Positions 10,064 to 23,535 of a DNA stretch of 64,000 bases are shown piece by piece; positions within the stretch are counted from its first letter, which is position 1, and each line of letters starts with the position of its first letter. The notes under the pieces were generated by a model. That model did not search any database. It saw only the letters and a list, made by a program, of their open reading frames with translations, and was not told where the DNA came from. The stretch comes from Gnetum montanum (lineage: Eukaryota; Streptophyta; Gnetopsida; Gnetales; Gnetaceae). A program made the position numbers and the translations under genes. The DNA lies in assembly GCA_015680685.1 (NCBI GenBank), contig MNCI01008953.1, positions 364,733 to 428,732 on the forward strand, written 5' to 3'.

Positions 10064-13030
10064 CTAACCCTTTTTGAGGTCAACTTTGATTGCCTCATCA
10101 CAAAATGTCAACGGTGCTGACCTTGACTCTTGGGTTGTGGGGGAAAGCATTATGGCATGAATGGACTTTTCATTTATTGGAATATCTTCCTTAATAGGAA
10201 TAGATGTTAGCATGTGAACTAATGCTTCACGGTGAGTAGCAGAAGTCATTATCAAGTCATATAGAATTAAAGTCATGTTTTTTTGTTTAAAGACCTATTT
10301 AACTTGTGCCAGTGCATCCAAGAAATTTTTTTGCTATTTGTTATTTTGGTGGCCTTTACCTCCTCCATGCAACCCAAGAGATGAATCTCTCAAGGAGGGG
10401 ATTTAGCGTTTGGTTGTGCAATAGGCTTTCAAGGCTTAGTACTCATTTGTTGGTTGCTTGCATTTGAGTTGGTAGTCAAAGATGATGAGGCCATTGGGAT
10501 GGCTAATAAGGGGATAGGCTTAAGAGGACCTAACGTTGTACATTTTCTTAGCTAGATGCTCATTGGGTCTCTTAGGATATGAATTTGAATAGGTAGGATG
10601 TGATGCAATTCACACCATCAGACCTTGGGCAGGTGGGGGATTCACATGTCTTGGCACCCTAATAAAAAAGGGTGTTTAGGTTTCCATTACTGCAATGTGC
10701 TACGTGGTCCTAACCACAAAGGGTGTCATGGATGCCTGAGGTGATGCTTTGATGATGAAAAGGGATTGTGGTTTAGTCGACATTGAAGCCCTAGCATCAC
10801 CAGAGAGCACAGAAACCACAAATGGTTCATGTGCTAGTTTTGCATTGTCATTAGCACTAATAGCATTGATGATGTATTCTATAATGCTAGCATTGAGGGG
10901 ATCATTATAGACTTTCATTGATTGGTTTTTTGATCATATAGGATTACTTTCATCAAGGATCAATTTACCTTGATCAATCATGTATTGAATGTCATCTTTT
11001 AATGCCAAGTAGTAGTCTATGTCATGGCCATGCAACTAGTGATAGTTGTAGAATTGGTCCAATCTAAAGTTTTTAGGGACTAGGGGCTCATTTGGCATAG
11101 TTTCTGAGAGATTTTTGAGGAGCCCAAAATACCTCTCATGACATTTACGTGTGTCCTTAGACATTTTTTTTGTGTTGGATGCACCCAATACTAAGTAACC
11201 GGTGTAAGAGATTAGATAGCTTGATAGGCAATGGGGTATACTTTGAGCGATCCTTGAGCTCAAAGTTTGGCCTTTGGGGAGCTTGCCTCATGGTCACCAA
11301 TGGTATGGGCTAGTTAGTTCCTATAGTGCTAGAACTTGATGCTTTGTTGTTGTTGGCTAGGTCTTTAGGCATCTTGGCCATTGGTTTAGTGTTGTTGGGT
11401 TTGGCTTCATCGACCACAACTGCAATGGTTGTTGTTGCCTTTTCCTTTTTCTTGTTCCTTTTCATGTGTGCATTTTTATAGGCCACATAGGTTGGGTTCT
11501 TATTGGCCTCTATCAGGTCGTATATGCCCTTTGTTTGAGGCTAAATAGTACAATTTTGACTTGATAAAGTCATTTACTGCACCTTTGAAGATAGCTTGAA
11601 GATGAGTTTTTGCTATTAGCTCACAGATTTCATTGAGGGAAGTGCTCCAATGTTGTATAAATTTTTGCACTGGCTCTAGTGCTCCTTTCTCAATGTTTAT
11701 TAATTGGTCTAAGATGGCCTTGGGCTTCAAGTTATACTTGAAGTGAGTTACAAATTGGTTGAGAAACTTCTCCAAAGTTGATATGGAAGCTCTAGGGAGT
11801 GTAGGTACTAATCAAGAGCCTTGCAAGTCAAGGACATGGCAAAGATATGGATAATCGCATGGGGCCATGCTTGTAGAAGTAGGCATTCAAAACAAAAAGT
11901 TACAAGGTGAGCATTAGGATCCTACTTGCCATTGTATTTCGTGAACTAAGGAAGTTAAACCTTGGGAGGTAGGGTTCACAATAAGATCATAGGGCTAATG
12001 GGATCATCTTGGTAGAAGTCCATCACATGGACTATTTCTAAGTTGGCCACTTTGAGTCATCTAACTTCCTCTGTGAGTGTTTGAGTGAGTTGGAATGCTT
12101 GGTCCAAACTTAGAGATGATGCAGTAGGTTGTGTTTCCTGTGGTGCCATTTGAGAAACCCTTAGCCCTATTGTGGGCTATGCCATGACATGGGACACTTG
12201 TTGAGCTTGTTGTTGCTTGTATTGTGGAATGTGTGACCATTTTACATTAGGTATAGAGGTTGTAGCCCACCATGCGGTTGTGGCTTGGACTATTGTTAGA
12301 GGTGATACTGAGATAGTTGGGATAAAGGACACCTGACTTGTTTGTGGTTGAGATATAGGCATCGTGTGCACATATGGCAATGTCAGCACCAAAGATGCTA
12401 GTAGGGAAGGCTACATAGACTGTGAGGAGATGAAAAAGGGGAAAGTGGTAGAGGAACTTGCACTTTGTGCATGCAGCACTTGGTGGCTGGCTACCATAGG
12501 AATTAACTTGGGTGGCGAGAGTGACACTACTTCCTCAAAGAAGATACATGATTGCAACTTGTGTGGGACAAAGCTAGAGATAGGTTGTTGGGTAGAGCTA
12601 TAGAATAAGATACTACTCTTTGAATGAGCCTTAAACTCCTCTTGCTTGTCTTGCAGGGGCTCATCATAGTTTGATGCCACATCTTGCTTTTTGGACCCAC
12701 TTACTCTAACAAGTTGGTTGAATGTTTCAGTGAGTGGGATGAACACATCAAGTGTAGGAAGGAACTCCTTCCCATTTTAATGAATGATTTCAAAGCTATG
12801 CTTTGCATCTATTTCTTGGTTGTCTAGGGATAGACCCATCTAAAGCTTCATGCAAAGGAAGTTGTATCTTTCATCATCCAACGACATGTGTTTAGGCAGT
12901 TGGTTAATAAGTCTGAGTGATTGTCATTGTGGTTGTATAGACTAAGTGGAGGCTTAATGTCCACCACCTGTTGTATGGGATGAGCTACCTCTGTGATTAG
13001 GGTAGAGATTGAAGGGTTCATGAGATTCAT
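10064..13030 (-). pseudogene. gag of unit B, decayed
   Basis: Gag forms the virus-like particle. The start chosen is the ATG at 13,030, in the context AGATTCATG that is shared by units C and E. Visible blocks are IPLTETFNQLV (about 12.7 kb) and a Gln/Pro-rich middle. The retrotransposon gag core at 11,500-11,775 contains FVTHFKYNLKPKAILDQLI and VQKFIQHWSTSLNEI. Next come a KNFRLDQFYNYH segment just before a GHDIDYY zinc-knuckle-like stretch, and a C-terminal region. Stops and frameshifts separate the blocks. The cysteine of the knuckle is Tyr here (C in the right-hand copy near 63.37 kb). Confidence 0.8.
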
Positions 13031-13464
13031 GTTACCATGTAGAAAAAATTTAGAAAAGATAGTGATGAATAGAAAATGATTTAAGTATAGAAAATGTTGA
13101 AAAAATGGTTAAGTATGGAAATTGTGAAAATAAGCCAAAAATGACTAACTCTAGAAATTTTGTTAAAAAGTGACTAACTCTAGTATTATTCTCATTATTC
13201 TCTAAGGGGTTGTTACACTTTCTAGAGCACTTAGAGCTTGACACAACAGATGTAATTGGGCTTTTCGTTCTAAGGGGTTCCAGGGGAATCAATAACTGGG
13301 ACCAATGTAGACCAACCAAAACGTAGACAACTCCTACAATGGCCTATGATCCAATTACTATTGTGGTAGGTCCATAGGGGTGTCACATCTACACTAGATT
13401 ACAACTAGTAACATAGGTGCAAAAAGCACATGGAACTACCCTTGAACGCAAAAGGAATGGGAGG
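13031..13464 (-). other. Leader of unit B
   Basis: Non-coding 5' leader between primer-binding site and gag. It contains the family's conserved leader element, read on the minus strand as GATTCCCCTGGAACC near 13,276-13,290. Confidence 0.6.
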
Positions 13465-13481
13465 CCCTCCTTCTAGTGCTA
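13465..13481 (-). other. Primer-binding site, tRNA-Asn type (unit B)
   Basis: The plus strand shows CCCTCCTTCTAGTGCTA. Its complement differs from TGGCGCTAGAAGGAGGG, the complement of the plant tRNA-Asn 3' end, by two transitions. It lies 5 bases from the LTR end at 13,487. Confidence 0.8.
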
Positions 13482-13486
13482 AAAAC

Positions 13487-15399
13487 TATGATGTCTAAAA
13501 ATGTTGGTGGCTAGAACATTAAGAGGTTGGAAAGCATACAACCTAACCATGAATATGTGCAAGGGCCATGCTGGGAAATGGAAATGAGCTGCCCTAAATA
13601 GTTTGGTCAATTAGATAGGGACTTAAGTGGTGTTAAAACAATCATGTGCAAGAGGGATTTATACTGCATTATGCATGGAAACTAGGATAGGCTAAGCTAA
13701 AGTGTAGTGAGGTGTCCCAGCTTGAGAATAGTGACATGAACATGCAAATATGTATCAAACAATAGAAATATGTAAGAGTTATGTTTAATATCAAAGAAAA
13801 ATGCTTGAGTAAATGAAACAAAGCTTGAGAATGAAAAATACACTACCCTAAAAAGAGGAAGCATAGTTATTGCATGAAAAAAAGGTGAGAATGGTACGTA
13901 GTGTACAAGAAAACACAATGGTAGTGTAGTAGTGTGGTCATAGTCTTAGGGTCACTTAGGACATGGAGCTAATGGCTACCATGGGGACTGAACTTGCTAG
14001 GTCGGTTGTTGCTATGTTCTATGAGGGCAATAATGGACTACATTTTGGGAGGTGCCAATGTGCAAAGATTAGATGCTCAACTACAAGAATGCCAAGGATG
14101 CTTAAAAAGTTAAAATTCCCAATGTTCTTTTCATTTGCTAGCCCCTAGAGTGCTGAACATAGGGGTATTTACAGGGCCATGGTTAGCATGAGATGCTGAT
14201 CGAGTGCCATGTGGCATGAGTGTAGATGAGGTTACGTTAACATGCTACGCTCTCATGAGAATAGCAAAGTGTTATGATTTGAAGAATAGAAATGGATCCT
14301 TAGAGACTATTAAATTGTGAGTACACTACCTAGACTGCATGTGCCAGAGTCTGAAAGACCACAATGTACCTACAAATAGTGCAAAAAACAATGCAACTTG
14401 GAGGTTGTTCTTTGGGACTATGTCTTCCCTTATTTTGAGTAGAGTCAAGTGTAGGAACAATTTTGGGGACTAATGGGGGTGAAAAAGAGATGCAAATTAC
14501 TGATTTTGTTTGTCAAAGAAATGTCGGAGTTGAGATGAAGGTTGATGATATGTTTGAAAGGCTTCTAGAGGCTGTCAAAGGCTTTTCTCTAGTGTCAAGC
14601 TAGCTATGCTCTAGAGCATAACACAACACTTTGCAAAATTTTGATGTTTCATAGTGGTTACATTGGCTACACTGGGGAGCATAGTAGAGCATACTAGGGA
14701 CACATAGCCAAATTTTGACAAAATCTGTAGTCTTCCTTCATGGTATATTGGCTACACTCTAGGGTGTAGCAAGAGAGGAAGCCTTAAGAGTTAGAAAATA
14801 TGCTAATGTGTCTTTCATTTCAAGCTAGCTTGATAGATCCTTGTCCAAAACTTGAGAAAAACTAGGCATTTGAACTTGTGCTAGGCTTGCTATGCTAGGA
14901 AGCATAGAAACCCAAGAGATAGAAAATTTACTAAATTATTTTTTCCATCCTAAGAATTTTTGACAACTTCTAGCCTAGTTCTTGGGCAAACTGGTGATTG
15001 GAACATGTGCTACATTGGGTACGCTGGGGAGTGTAGCAAGCATGACAACCCAGGAGATAGAAAATTTGCCAAACTATTTCATCCATCCCAAGAAACCCTA
15101 ACAACTTCTAGCTTAGCACATGGGAAAACTTGGCATGGAATTTTGTGTTACACTAGCTACACTAGAGAGCGTAGCATGCAGATTCAAAGTGTAGGATACT
15201 TAGAAAAATTTTCATGTAACTACTACTAGCACTTAGAAAAATTTTGCAAAATAGAAAAATTTTGCAAAATAGGCCTTGATGTATGCTATGCTAGATATGC
15301 TAGGGAGTGTAGCACAAACACTTCAAAAAATTTGCCAAGTTTTCACACTTAGAAAAATGTATCGTTGAAGTGCAGAAGCCCAAAATTGATGGCATTTCA
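13487..15399 (-). repeat. LTR-b, shared between units B and C
   Basis: Full-length Tat-like LTR of about 1.9 kb. It starts TATGATGTC (altered TGTA terminus) next to a primer-binding site and ends GATGGCATTTCA at 15,399, directly before the antisense gene of unit C. It therefore acts as the 5' LTR of unit B and the 3' LTR of unit C. The TATA box is mutated (TATTTACA at 14,166-14,173). The U3 half contains many degenerate blocks with palindromes such as GCTATGCTCTAGAGCATA and the phrase ACTTAGAAAAATTTTGCAAA. Confidence 0.85.
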
Positions 15400-15409
15400 C
15401 GCCTTCTGA

Positions 15410-18400
15410 ACACACCTACACCATACACAGTTAGGTCACTAGGTAGTTTGGTTCCAACTAAGAGCACACAAGTTCCTAGAATTTGTACTCTAGCACTTTA
15501 GTATGATGATGTGGTCACACTTAGTGATAGAAGCTGCTGGTGTCATCATGGAGACATTGCTGCCTTGTAGGAATTTTCAACTTGCAAGAATGTTCATGTC
15601 GGGATGACCAGGAAAATTGGGCTCAACTTGGAAAAGTACCCTTGTTAGTATCCAAAGGCCAACAAGAAGTGTCAGAACCATGGCTATTTGGATGTAGAGT
15701 GGTTGGATGGTGTACTTAGCATTGAGGAAGCATCAATTCCATCACCACCATTGAGCATACCTTTTGTCCCACGTAAGTAGTTTATCACTTTGCTCTCATG
15801 CATTTGCTAATTTGCCTTTTTGCATGATGTTAACATTATTTTATTTGTCCATATTGAAACTATAGATGCTTCAAGAGAGGTCACAGTGGTTGCTATGGGC
15901 CACACTAAGGCCATTCTCATTATGAAGTATGGGAATGTTGAGTGCACACAACATTGGTTGTGCCACAAGGCCTTAGTGAAGTTGATTAGTATGATTACAT
16001 GAGTTGGGCTAATGAACCTTTTCTTGGCCCTTAATCCAAGCATCCCAGTGGCCAAAATGATCACTATTATTAATTCTTTATTTGACTACTCTCATCACTT
16101 TGTTACATAGGTACGTAATGTGAGGATGGTCTTGGACCTCACTAATGACTTCTTTGTAGACCTCTTTGGCCTTCCTTCTAATGGATTGTTGGTCATTAAT
16201 AAGACTAACAAAGAGGTGGACCACCAAGGTGATGTTGAGGAGTGGCTAGGAACTTCTTGATCTCGCAAAGGCATACTCATTAAGAATGTGCAAGTGCCTA
16301 TGGTCCATGAGCTTTACCCTCTCTTTCATGCCTATGCATTTCTAAAGTAGTTCTTCCCAAGGAAAATCCTTAAGGTGCAGTAGGCTTGAGTGATGAGGGA
16401 CATGATAAAGGAGGGTATAAGGTACTGGGCCTCTCGCCTTGTTGATATTCTACATGCTAAGATTGTCAAGTTGGACCACAACCTCCAAGTGAGGTTGCAT
16501 GTGCACTTTGCATTCTTCGTAGGATGCTTGCGAAGGCTTGTGGAGTTCTGGTTGTTCGCAAGGATAAGCATTGAGTGGTGTAGGACCAGACATAGCTTTT
16601 GAAGCCATGGATCAAGCACCTATTTATTTCCACATGAGTGCAAGATCCCCTAGAGGTGATTGGTGAGTCATTTTTTGTAATGACTAAAGGTCCCTTAGGG
16701 TGATCTTACTACTCACATGATAGTGCAAGTGATTCCCCACTAGCTAGCGAGGGTAGAGTGTTACATTATTGAGATAGTGGGACCATATAAAACAAAGATT
16801 AAAAGGCCATGTCCTATTGAGGAGCTTGCATGGGAGATCAAAAAGGTGGGTAGTAAGAAGATCCTCCTGAAGTTTCATGACTACACACAAATGTGGCAAG
16901 TTAGTATGAGTTATTGGATGCATTTTTCTTTTGCATTTTATGTGTTTATGTTTTTCTATGCTATGTTATGCTAAATTGTTATGCTAAGTGAAAAATGCTA
17001 ATCTTGGTACGTGTGCAAATTATTGGAATTAGATGAGTGCTGCTGGAGTAGTGGTAGAAGTAGTAATAGAGGAGGTCCCTCCTCAAACTGAGGGATAGGC
17101 ATAGGAAGAAGAACTGCATGAGGTTGCAAAAGTCCTTCAACAGGGACTACTTCACCCTAATGGGGGTGATTTTGATAGCCTCTTTGATGATGTGTAGCTA
17201 GGTGATCCCCCCACTCTCACACTTGAGGGTTTGCTAGGTATGTGCTTTATGTTGTTATTTATTTTCTCTCTCTTTCTACTCTTACATCTTTGGTTTTTTG
17301 ATTGTTGCTAAATGTGTTATTACATTATAGCTATAGAGGTACTTGCCAGCAGTCTAGTGTACACCTCTACCTATCGTGTGGAGCCATGGGTAGAGGCACT
17401 CGACAAGTTCACCTTCATGGAAGGTTTGGTTGAGGACATGATGGACCACCTACAATAGACAGATCTCGAGCTTGGTATGCATGTGATGTTGCTTTGTTTA
17501 TTTTGCTTTACCAATTTGGTGCTTATTTTATGGCTAATGCTATTTTGCTTGTTGTATGCCAAGAAAGGTGGCCGGGATGGTTGCCATCCATAAGTTTTTC
17601 CCTAAGGTGGAGTAAGTGCCCCACTGGGTGTATGATGTGACAAGTAAGTGGATGCTTTTAAGTGAAAAAGCCTTATGCATTTGCAATCACACTAATGAGT
17701 ACCTATGGATGTGGGTGCATGAGCTCTAAGATAGGGCAATGAGCTAGGATACCAAGATGGGGGATTTCTAGTCCTATTATAACTTTCTTGCAGCTCATGC
17801 ACGAGTGGATAGTACTTGGCAAATAGTCGAGATTGACTATGCTAGGTACTAGCCAGCAATACAAGGCAAGAATAAGACCAATAGAAAGATCATTAAGTAG
17901 AGGTTGTAGATGGACTTGCTTGCTCGAAGAAACTAGGAATGAAAAGATTACAGTGTAAAGGTGTATTAGTGGGGGCAAACTTAGAAGAACCACAAGCACC
18001 ACTACAAGAATGAGTGAAATGCATACCTTAAATGGTATAAGGAGGAGTCCATTGAATGCCATTACTGTGACATGTTCCTTGAGGTAATTGGTGGGACACA
18101 AGCTTATGAGTTATTTGCTTGTCATGTAGTGGTGAGTGGATCTCTAGAGAGGTAGATTACTATGCCCTTAGGGGAGGTTTCCTCTACCATGTTTTCGATG
18201 CAGCTACTTGCATGGACCACCATGGACAAAGACAAGACCCTTATAGGTATTGACTTTGGCCAAGAGGATTGGTCATGGCTATCAGAGGCCAAAATCCCCT
18301 AATGCTTGGAGGAGGGCCTTGGTAGACTACCTTCAGAGATAGATGTAGGACTCTCTTAGGTTAGTTATTTTTTTTGTTATTTTGTGCTTTTATGTTAGTT

Positions 18401-18537
18401 CTACATTTTGTGCATTTGCTGACTAATTTTTTGTTTTGTTTTGCTTCAAGAAAGTACCAAGCAATGCCATAGGCTCTAGTGGAGTAGCAGAGGAAGACGA
18501 AGAGGAGCCTCAAACCCCATCGAACACCACCAATTAA
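15410..18537 (+). pseudogene. Antisense multi-exon gene of unit C, unknown function
   Basis: Best copy for intron edges. GT..AG gaps lie at 15,773-15,865, 16,900-17,032, 17,238-17,330, 17,475-17,567 and 18,360-18,450, each with a T-rich interior and acceptors like ACTATAG or TTCAAG. Exons read EVTVVAMGHTKAILIMKYG, QHWLCHKALVKLI, DDE-free stretch DLTNDFFVDLFGLP, VDHQGDVEEWLG, and a final acidic exon with EEDEEEP ending in TAA at 18,535. In-frame stops (often TAG where another copy has CAG or TGG) show decay. No signal peptide, membrane segment or catalytic motif is seen. It could be the Tat antisense ORF or a captured host gene; the five introns favour capture. Confidence 0.65.
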
Positions 18538-18749
18538 GTTTTCTTGATGTAGTCCTCTTGTTGGATAATTTTGCATTTCTTGGCCATTTTTGCTATACAA
18601 TCATGCCATGTATTTTATTGATGGATTAATGAAGATGTAACGATGAACTATTTTTTCTATGTGGGTTACATATTATGTAGAGTTTTACATTTATCTTGCT
18701 ATGTATTGCATGCTAGTAATGTAGTAGTTTGATGCAATTAGGAATTTTT

Positions 18750-19075
18750 TGGCCCAATGCTAGTTTAAGGCCATGGCAAGAGGGCTGTTGCTAGTTTAGG
18801 ACCATGGCAAGAGGGCCATTGCTAGTTTAGGATCATTTCAAGTCATGAATATTGCTAGTTTAAGGCCATTTTGGACCATGAATAAAAAGACAAGGTGTTG
18901 CCAATTTAAGGCCTTCGCAGGCCACATACGATAGTTTTAGGCCATTTTGGGCCGATGTGGTGAAAAAAAGTAGGTTGCCAGTTTTAGGATGTAGCAGGTT
19001 GTATGCTAATTTGAGGCCTTTTTAGGCCATGGTGATGCAAGGAAGGTGGCTAGTTTTAGGCCATTGCAGGCCATG
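18750..19075. repeat. Tandem-repeat spacer of unit C
   Basis: About eight degenerate copies of GCTAGTTTAAGGCCATNNNAAG or the variant CTAGTTTTAGGCC, alternating with GGCCAT. Position and flanks (GATGCAATTAGG on the left) match units B and D. Confidence 0.85.
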
Positions 19076-19269
19076 AAATTATTTTTTGCAATTTTGAATT
19101 TTGTGATTTTTATGTATTTTAGTGTTTTTCAATGAATAAGAAAGCTAAATGAAAATGCATAGACAAAAGGAATGAACTCATAACAAAGTAAATAATGTAA
19201 AATGCAAGTAACCATGCAAAATGTAACTGTGCAAGAAAAAGTCAAAAAATTAGGCACCTACCACTTATT

Positions 19270-19905
19270 GAACTAAGGGGATACCTTAGTCATGTAGTGC
19301 TTCGTAACCTAATGTGGGTTAGGAGGTGCATAGGGCCTAGGTAGCATAAGGTGATATTCATCTAGACCCTCGTCCATGATGCTAAAGGGAAACCCCATAC
19401 ATAGAGCTTCCTCAAGGAGTTCATTAGCCTCTTTTGGTTCCTTCAGTACATCTGTTGAATAAGGTTGACCCTCATCCTTCATAGGTAGCATGTCATCAAG
19501 GAACTCTACATCCAATCCTTGCTCTATGTCAAGGTTGTTGATGGTTAGAGAGGCTACATTGTTACCATGTATAATCACTTCTTCAACTTTGTATAGAAGG
19601 TGGATTTCTTGGTGTATGAGTGAGGAGACAACCCATAATTAAGCTAGCTAGGGCCTTCCTAGGATCAGATTGAACCTAGACATCTCCTCAAAGACAATGA
19701 ATTTAGCTATTGTGGGGAACTACTCCCCTACCATGAAAGCTATCGTGACTGTACCCCTTATAACAACGTGCGACCCATTAAAGGACTTCAGGCATGTTAT
19801 CTTTGTGGGTTTGATTTGGTCGATGAGACCAAGTTGATCAATGACTGGGAATGGGATGACATTAGTCTCTACCCCATCATTGAAATGCACCTTGCAAATT
19901 TTGCA
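19270..19905 (-). pseudogene. Aspartic protease and tail, unit C
   Basis: The minus strand reads HFNDGVETNVIPFPVIDQLG, where the first Asp of the usual D-D-G is Asn, so the catalytic residue is lost. KSFNGSHVVIRG and FNLILGRP follow (about 19,652-19,680), then an acidic tail (ELLEEALCMGFPFSIMDEGL) ending LPRPYAPPNPH and a stop at about 19,307. It follows gag and precedes the tandem-repeat spacer. Confidence 0.8.
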
Positions 19906-22900
19906 TTACCCTAAGAAAATTTTTATGAACATTGGTGTAGTGATGACTTGATCCTTTTTAGGATCAACTTTAATCTCTTCATCATGAAATGCTAGGGGCA
20001 TTGAACTCAATCCTTGTGGTGTGGGGGGAAGCATCACAACATGGATGGCTTGTTCATTTACTAGAATATCCTCCTTAATAGGGATGGAGGTTAACATGTA
20101 AACTAGTGCTTCATGGTAAGTGAAGGAGGTCCTAATCAAGTTGTACAAGCTTAAGGTTATGTTTTTCTATTTTAGAGCCTATTTGACTTGTGCCAACACA
20201 TCCAAGAAATCCTTACTACTATCAGTTTCTTTGTTAGCCTTCATCTCCTCAATGCAACCCAAGAGATGGATCTCTCAGGGAGGAGATTTGGTCTTGGCTT
20301 GCTTTGCCCACTTTTGAGCCTCGTTGCTCTGTTGTTAACATCTTGTGGTGGTTGTTTCGGCCACCATGGCCATTGAAATAGAAGACAAGGAGAAAATCTT
20401 AGGTAGACCTAGCTCTAGGCATTTCCTAATCATCTTGTTGGCGAGGCATTCATTAGGCTTCCTAGGCTATCATGTAGACTACTTGTTATTGTATGTAGGA
20501 TGAGGCCTTGGGTGAGCATGGCCTGACGTAGTCCCCACCACTGGACTCTGAGTAGGTGAGGAGTCCACACGTTGAGGTGTCCTAATGATAAAAGATATCT
20601 GGGTTGCTATCACCATAACATATTGTGGGGTGCTAACCACAAAGGATGTCATGGGTACCCAAGGCAATGCTTTGATGACAAAAGAGGATCTCAAGTTGGT
20701 TGATGCTAAGGAGTCCCCAGTGTTACCAAAGGGCACATGAACCATGAATGGTTCTTGTGCTAGTTCTAAGTCATCATTAATGCTAATGGAATTGATAATG
20801 TAGCCTACACCACTTACATTAAGAGGGTCTTTGTGGACCTCCATTGATTGATTTTTTGGGTGAACTAGGTTGGTTGCATCAAGGACCAATTGACCTTGGT
20901 CAATCATGTGTTGTATGCCATCTCATAAGGCCATGCAAAAGTCTATGTCATGGTTGGGCAGTTGATGGTAGTGGCATAACCGATCCAATTTGAAATGCTT
21001 AGGGACTAAAGGCTTAATTGGCATCGCTATTGATGGGTTCCTAAGGAGCTTGCAGTAGTGATCATGGAGCTTGTAAGCATCTTTAGACATCTACTTATAC
21101 TGGATGTGCCAAACATTAATTAGTTGTCCCAAGAGCTCTGATGGCCTGATGGGAAATAGTGTGTACTTTGAGCAATTCTTATACTCAAAGTTTGGCCTTG
21201 GGGTAGCTTGCCCTATGGTTACCAATGGTGCGGACTAGTTGGTCATCACATTGCCAGAGCTAGATGCCTTGTTGTTGGCTAGGGCTTTGGATGCCTTGGT
21301 CATTGGTTTGGCATTGTTTAGCTTAGCCTCATTGGCCATTGTTGCAATAGTTGTGGTTGCCTTGCCTTTTTCCTTGTCTTTCTTTGCATGTGCATATTTG
21401 TAGGTCACTAGGTTGGGTCCTTACTAGCCTCTACCGTATCTTGGATGCTCTTCGTTTGAGCAAATGCTTGGCTTAGGGAGTGTAGGGCAAGGTAGTACAA
21501 CTTTGACTTAATGAAGTCATTGACTACACCTTTGAAAATGGTCAGTAAGTGGGTTTCTGCAATAGGCTTGTGAATTTCATTGAGTGTGGTGCTCTAGTGC
21601 TAGATGAATTTTTGCATAAGCTCTAAGTGGCCTTGCTTGATTTGCATTAATTGATTTAGGGTTACCTCAGGCTTTAAGTTGTACTTGAAGCAAGTGATGA
21701 ATTGACTAAGCAATTTCTCCAAAGAAGATATGGAGGCCTTGGGGAGTGCACTGTACTAGTCTAGTGCCTTGCTAGTTAAGAACATGGCAAACACATAGAT
21801 GATTGCATGCAACCATGCCTGTAATAGAAGGCATTCAGAACAGAAGATCACTAGATGGGTGTTAGGATCTCTTTCACCATTATATTTAAGGAACTGGGAA
21901 AGTTGAACTCCAAGAGGTATGGTTAGTGATGGGACCACAAGAATGATTGGGTGATCCTAGTAAAATTCCATCATGTGGACCATCTTAGAGGAGGAGGCTT
22001 TGAGCCGCTTAACCTTCTCAATAAGCATTTGGATGAGCTCAAATACTTGGTCGAAGCTTGAGGTGGGTGTAGTGGGCTACGCTAGTTGTGTTGCCCACTA
22101 TGCTGCTTAAGTGATCCACAGCCCCACTATGGGCTATGCAACCACATGAGATGCATGTTGCGCATGTTGTTGCATATATTGTTGTGTGTGCTATGCCATG
22201 GGCATAGAGGCTGGAGCCCACTGCAAAGTTTTGGCTTGTGCCATTATAGGAGGCATCGATGGGATAGGTAGAACATATGACACTTGAGTTAGTGGTAGCC
22301 AAGAAATCTACACAGTGTGCACATAAGGCTACATTAGCATTATAGATGCTAGTAAGAAGGACTACACAGACTATGCAGACATCGCAAAGGTGAGGGTGGT
22401 GGATGGTCCCACACCCTAATGCATGTGATATACAAAGGTTGGGGTGATAGATATTCCTACACCTTGATGCATATGCACTTGATGACTTGCCACAATAGGG
22501 GTTGACCTAGGAGGTGACAAGGGAGATGCAACTACCTAATAGAAGGTAAATGGCTAGGACTACAGAGGTATGGGACTAGAGGTAGCTTACTAGAAAAAGG
22601 TGTAAAAGGGGTTTTCATTCTTTGAACATGCCTCAAACTCATCCTACCCATCCTATAGGGGCTCCTCATAGTCAATCGCTACATCATGCTCATTCAACTC
22701 ACTCAGTTAAACAAGTTGGTTGAGCGGCCACTGAAAGGTCACAATGAGTGGAATGAAATCATTGGGGATAGGGAAGTACTACCTCTTGTTCTAGTGTATG
22801 ATTGCATAACCTCATTTGGTGTCCATTTCTCAGTGGTCTAGGGATAGACTTGACTAGAGTCTCACGCAAAGGAAGTTATATTTTTCATCATCGAGTACGA

Positions 22901-23050
22901 TGTACTTAGGAGGTTGGTTGCATATCCTTAGTGACTGCCTTTCTACCAAGGTGAACTCCTAGCCCCAAGGAGATTAATTGTGATCGTTTGCTAATTAGGT
23001 CAAATAAAAACTATGATTATGATAGAGGTTAATTTTTGCTTAGGATTCAT
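19906..23050 (-). pseudogene. gag of unit C, decayed
   Basis: Starts at the ATG at 23,050 (MNPKQKL). Recognisable parts in order are a poorly conserved N-terminus, a Tyr/His/Ala-rich middle (about 22.0-22.6 kb), YNGERDPNTHLVIF with LLLQAWLHAIIYVFA (21.76-21.94 kb), and a C-terminal segment VHKDPLNVSGVGYIINSISI. The C-terminus has loosely repeated FVV-TPQ/FIIRTPQ units, and the same PFIIRAPS-like unit recurs near 63.7 kb. Several frameshifts are present. Confidence 0.8.
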
Positions 23051-23512
23051 AATGCTATGTGAGAAATGCAAACATTGTGAAAATTGCAGATGCCAAAAAT
23101 AGCTAAGTATAGAAATGTTGAAAAATGGCTAAGTAAGAAGATGTTAAAAAATGCTAAGAAAATGGATAATTCTAAAACATTATTAAAAAAATTAACTCTA
23201 GTATGCTACGCTCACTACACTAAAGCTTGCTATGCTCTCATGCTGAGAGCCAGCTATGCTTTCTTGAGCAAACAGAGTTTTGGCTAAGTGCCAAAAATAT
23301 GCTTCGGCTTTCATCCAAAAGGGTTCCAAGGGAATTGAAAACTAGATTCAATCTACATCAATTGACTCATAGATAACTCCTACGCTGGGCTATGATCCAA
23401 CTAGTACCATGGTAGGTCCATAGGGGTGTCAATTCTACACTAGCTCGAAATTAGTAATGAAGGTGTAGAGAGAACATGGGACTACCACTAAACATAGAAG
23501 GAAATGACATAA
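23051..23512 (-). other. Leader of unit C
   Basis: Non-coding leader. It carries U3-like phrases near 23,200-23,260 (CTACGCTCACTACACTAAAG) and the conserved leader element near 23,320-23,335 (GGTTCCAAGGGAATTG on the plus strand). Confidence 0.5.
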
Positions 23513-23529
23513 CCCTTCTCCTACCACTA
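23513..23529 (-). other. Primer-binding site, tRNA-Asn type (unit C)
   Basis: CCCTTCTCCTACCACTA on the plus strand, followed by the 6-base spacer GAAAAC and the LTR terminus. It is degenerate relative to the best copy at 60,973. Confidence 0.65.
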
Positions 23530-23535
23530 GAAAAC